NCBI GenBank assembly: GCA_038501625.1
Contig: JAZAYU010000019.1
Coordinates: 332,501-396,500, forward strand
From: Corbicula japonica
Lineage: Eukaryota > Mollusca > Bivalvia > Venerida > Cyrenidae
Direction: 5' to 3'
DNA: 64,000 bases
Position numbers and translations under genes: made by a program
The notes under the pieces: generated by a model
What the model was told of the DNA's origin: nothing
What the model saw: only the letters and a program-made list of their open reading frames with translations
Databases searched by the model: none
Part shown: piece by piece, positions 63,561-64,000 of the stretch
Numbering within the stretch: position 1 is the first letter of the stretch
Layout of the letters: each line of letters opens with the position of its first letter

Positions 63561-63813
63561 CCTTATCTGGATCTACACTATACTCACATAGATGATGGCC
63601 ATATCCCATGAAATAAAGATTTCATCTAAAAATAGATTTGGGGATTTCCAGTTCAGTCAACAAGATTATCTCACACAGATGTGCCAGCTTATCTAGATCT
63701 ACACTTTTTGCCCATGGATGTGAGTGATATTCCCTGGAATAAAGGATTAACATGAAAATAGATTTGGGTATTTCCAATGCAGACAAAAATAATATCTCCG
63801 CTGTTACACAAAC

Positions 63814-64000
63814 CTTTCCATTTCTTTTGATTTCCTGGCCTGCCTCTCGTGTTCCCGTAATGTTTGTCGGATAAACTGTCTCTCCTGCTCCTCTCTTTCC
63901 AGTACCTCCTGACTTGTCTCTCCGGTAACCGGGTCACGTGGCTCTATCAGCTGCTTTGATAGTTGTTCCTCCTTCACTCTATCTTCTTCTTTCTCCTTCT
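63814..64000 (-). CDS. Coiled-coil gene, upstream exon (partial, CCDC15-like, tentative)
   Basis: Runs off the window. Minus-strand frame: KEKEEDRVKEEQLSKQLIEP, then RDPVTGETSQEVLEREEQE, RQFIRQTLREHERQARKSKE and MER, ending with the donor GAAATGGAAAG|GTTTGTG (63814/63813). Strongly charged, continuous heptad-like pattern, so a long coiled coil. It ends in phase 2 and matches the start of exon 54965-55113, giving KEMERYIEALRQQLKE with no break in the helix. The intron between them is 8.7 kb and filled with repeats. Confidence 0.8.

Overview
The window looks like an intron-rich, repeat-rich nuclear segment from a lophotrochozoan animal, most likely a bivalve mollusc. The reasons are small exons with good GT/AG junctions separated by introns of many kilobases, a Polinton/Maverick, a Ngaro-type tyrosine-recombinase retroelement with an SGNH-hydrolase region, CR1/Jockey-like LINE pieces, Helitron/Helentron-like elements with central tandem arrays, and many foldback elements. 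The assignment is inferred from architecture, not from a database match.

Two host genes can be reconstructed. On the + strand, exons at 13223-13398, 26325-26600, 40780-40902, 41296-41335 and 49625-49994 have mutually compatible phases. They encode the end of a type I membrane receptor: a Cys-containing region, a laminin-type EGF, a calcium-binding EGF, one transmembrane helix and a tyrosine-rich tail. Its upstream exons were not found. A second copy of the start of the last exon (43626-43785) would give a short tail without the distal tyrosine motifs. On the - strand, exons at 63814-64000 (running off the window), 54965-55113 and 54124-54179 form the 3' end of a coiled-coil gene with a C-terminal Cys motif, tentatively CCDC15-like. 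The two genes converge. A candidate spliced non-coding + strand transcript (about 58.7-61.7 kb) lies in the large intron of the second gene.

Region by region: 1-540 is a LINE ORF1 fragment (-). 969-10184 is a Ty3/gypsy element (-) with two ~782-bp LTRs, gag, protease/RT/RNase H, integrase with a chromodomain-like end, and an errantivirus/baculovirus-F-like env. All its genes lie in one frame and are interrupted by four in-frame stop codons. 13903-23878 is a decayed ~10-kb Polinton inside the first receptor intron: integrase and packaging ATPase on the left arm (-), protein-primed DNA polymerase B on the right arm (+), long TIRs, and no recognisable capsid or protease gene. 24.7-25.8 and 29.7-31.7 kb are Helitron/Helentron-like elements with tandem cores; the second lies inside a 5-kb segment bounded by 25-bp inverted repeats. 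36.9-40.0 kb is an inverted pair of ~0.79-kb arms. 43.9-48.2 kb is a Ngaro element (-) with an internal deletion and a nested LINE tail. 55.3-58.7 kb holds a 37-bp tandem repeat, a CACRTG-rich array, a ~700-bp spacer-less palindrome, a LINE fragment and GC-rich foldbacks.

The most interesting items are the env-bearing chromodomain Ty3 element, the Polinton whose integrase chromodomain lies within its TIRs and whose integrase and ATPase genes carry spliceosomal introns (one splitting the Walker A motif), the ATPase-zinc-finger-acidic fusion, and the duplicated alternative terminal exon of the receptor beside the Ngaro insertion.
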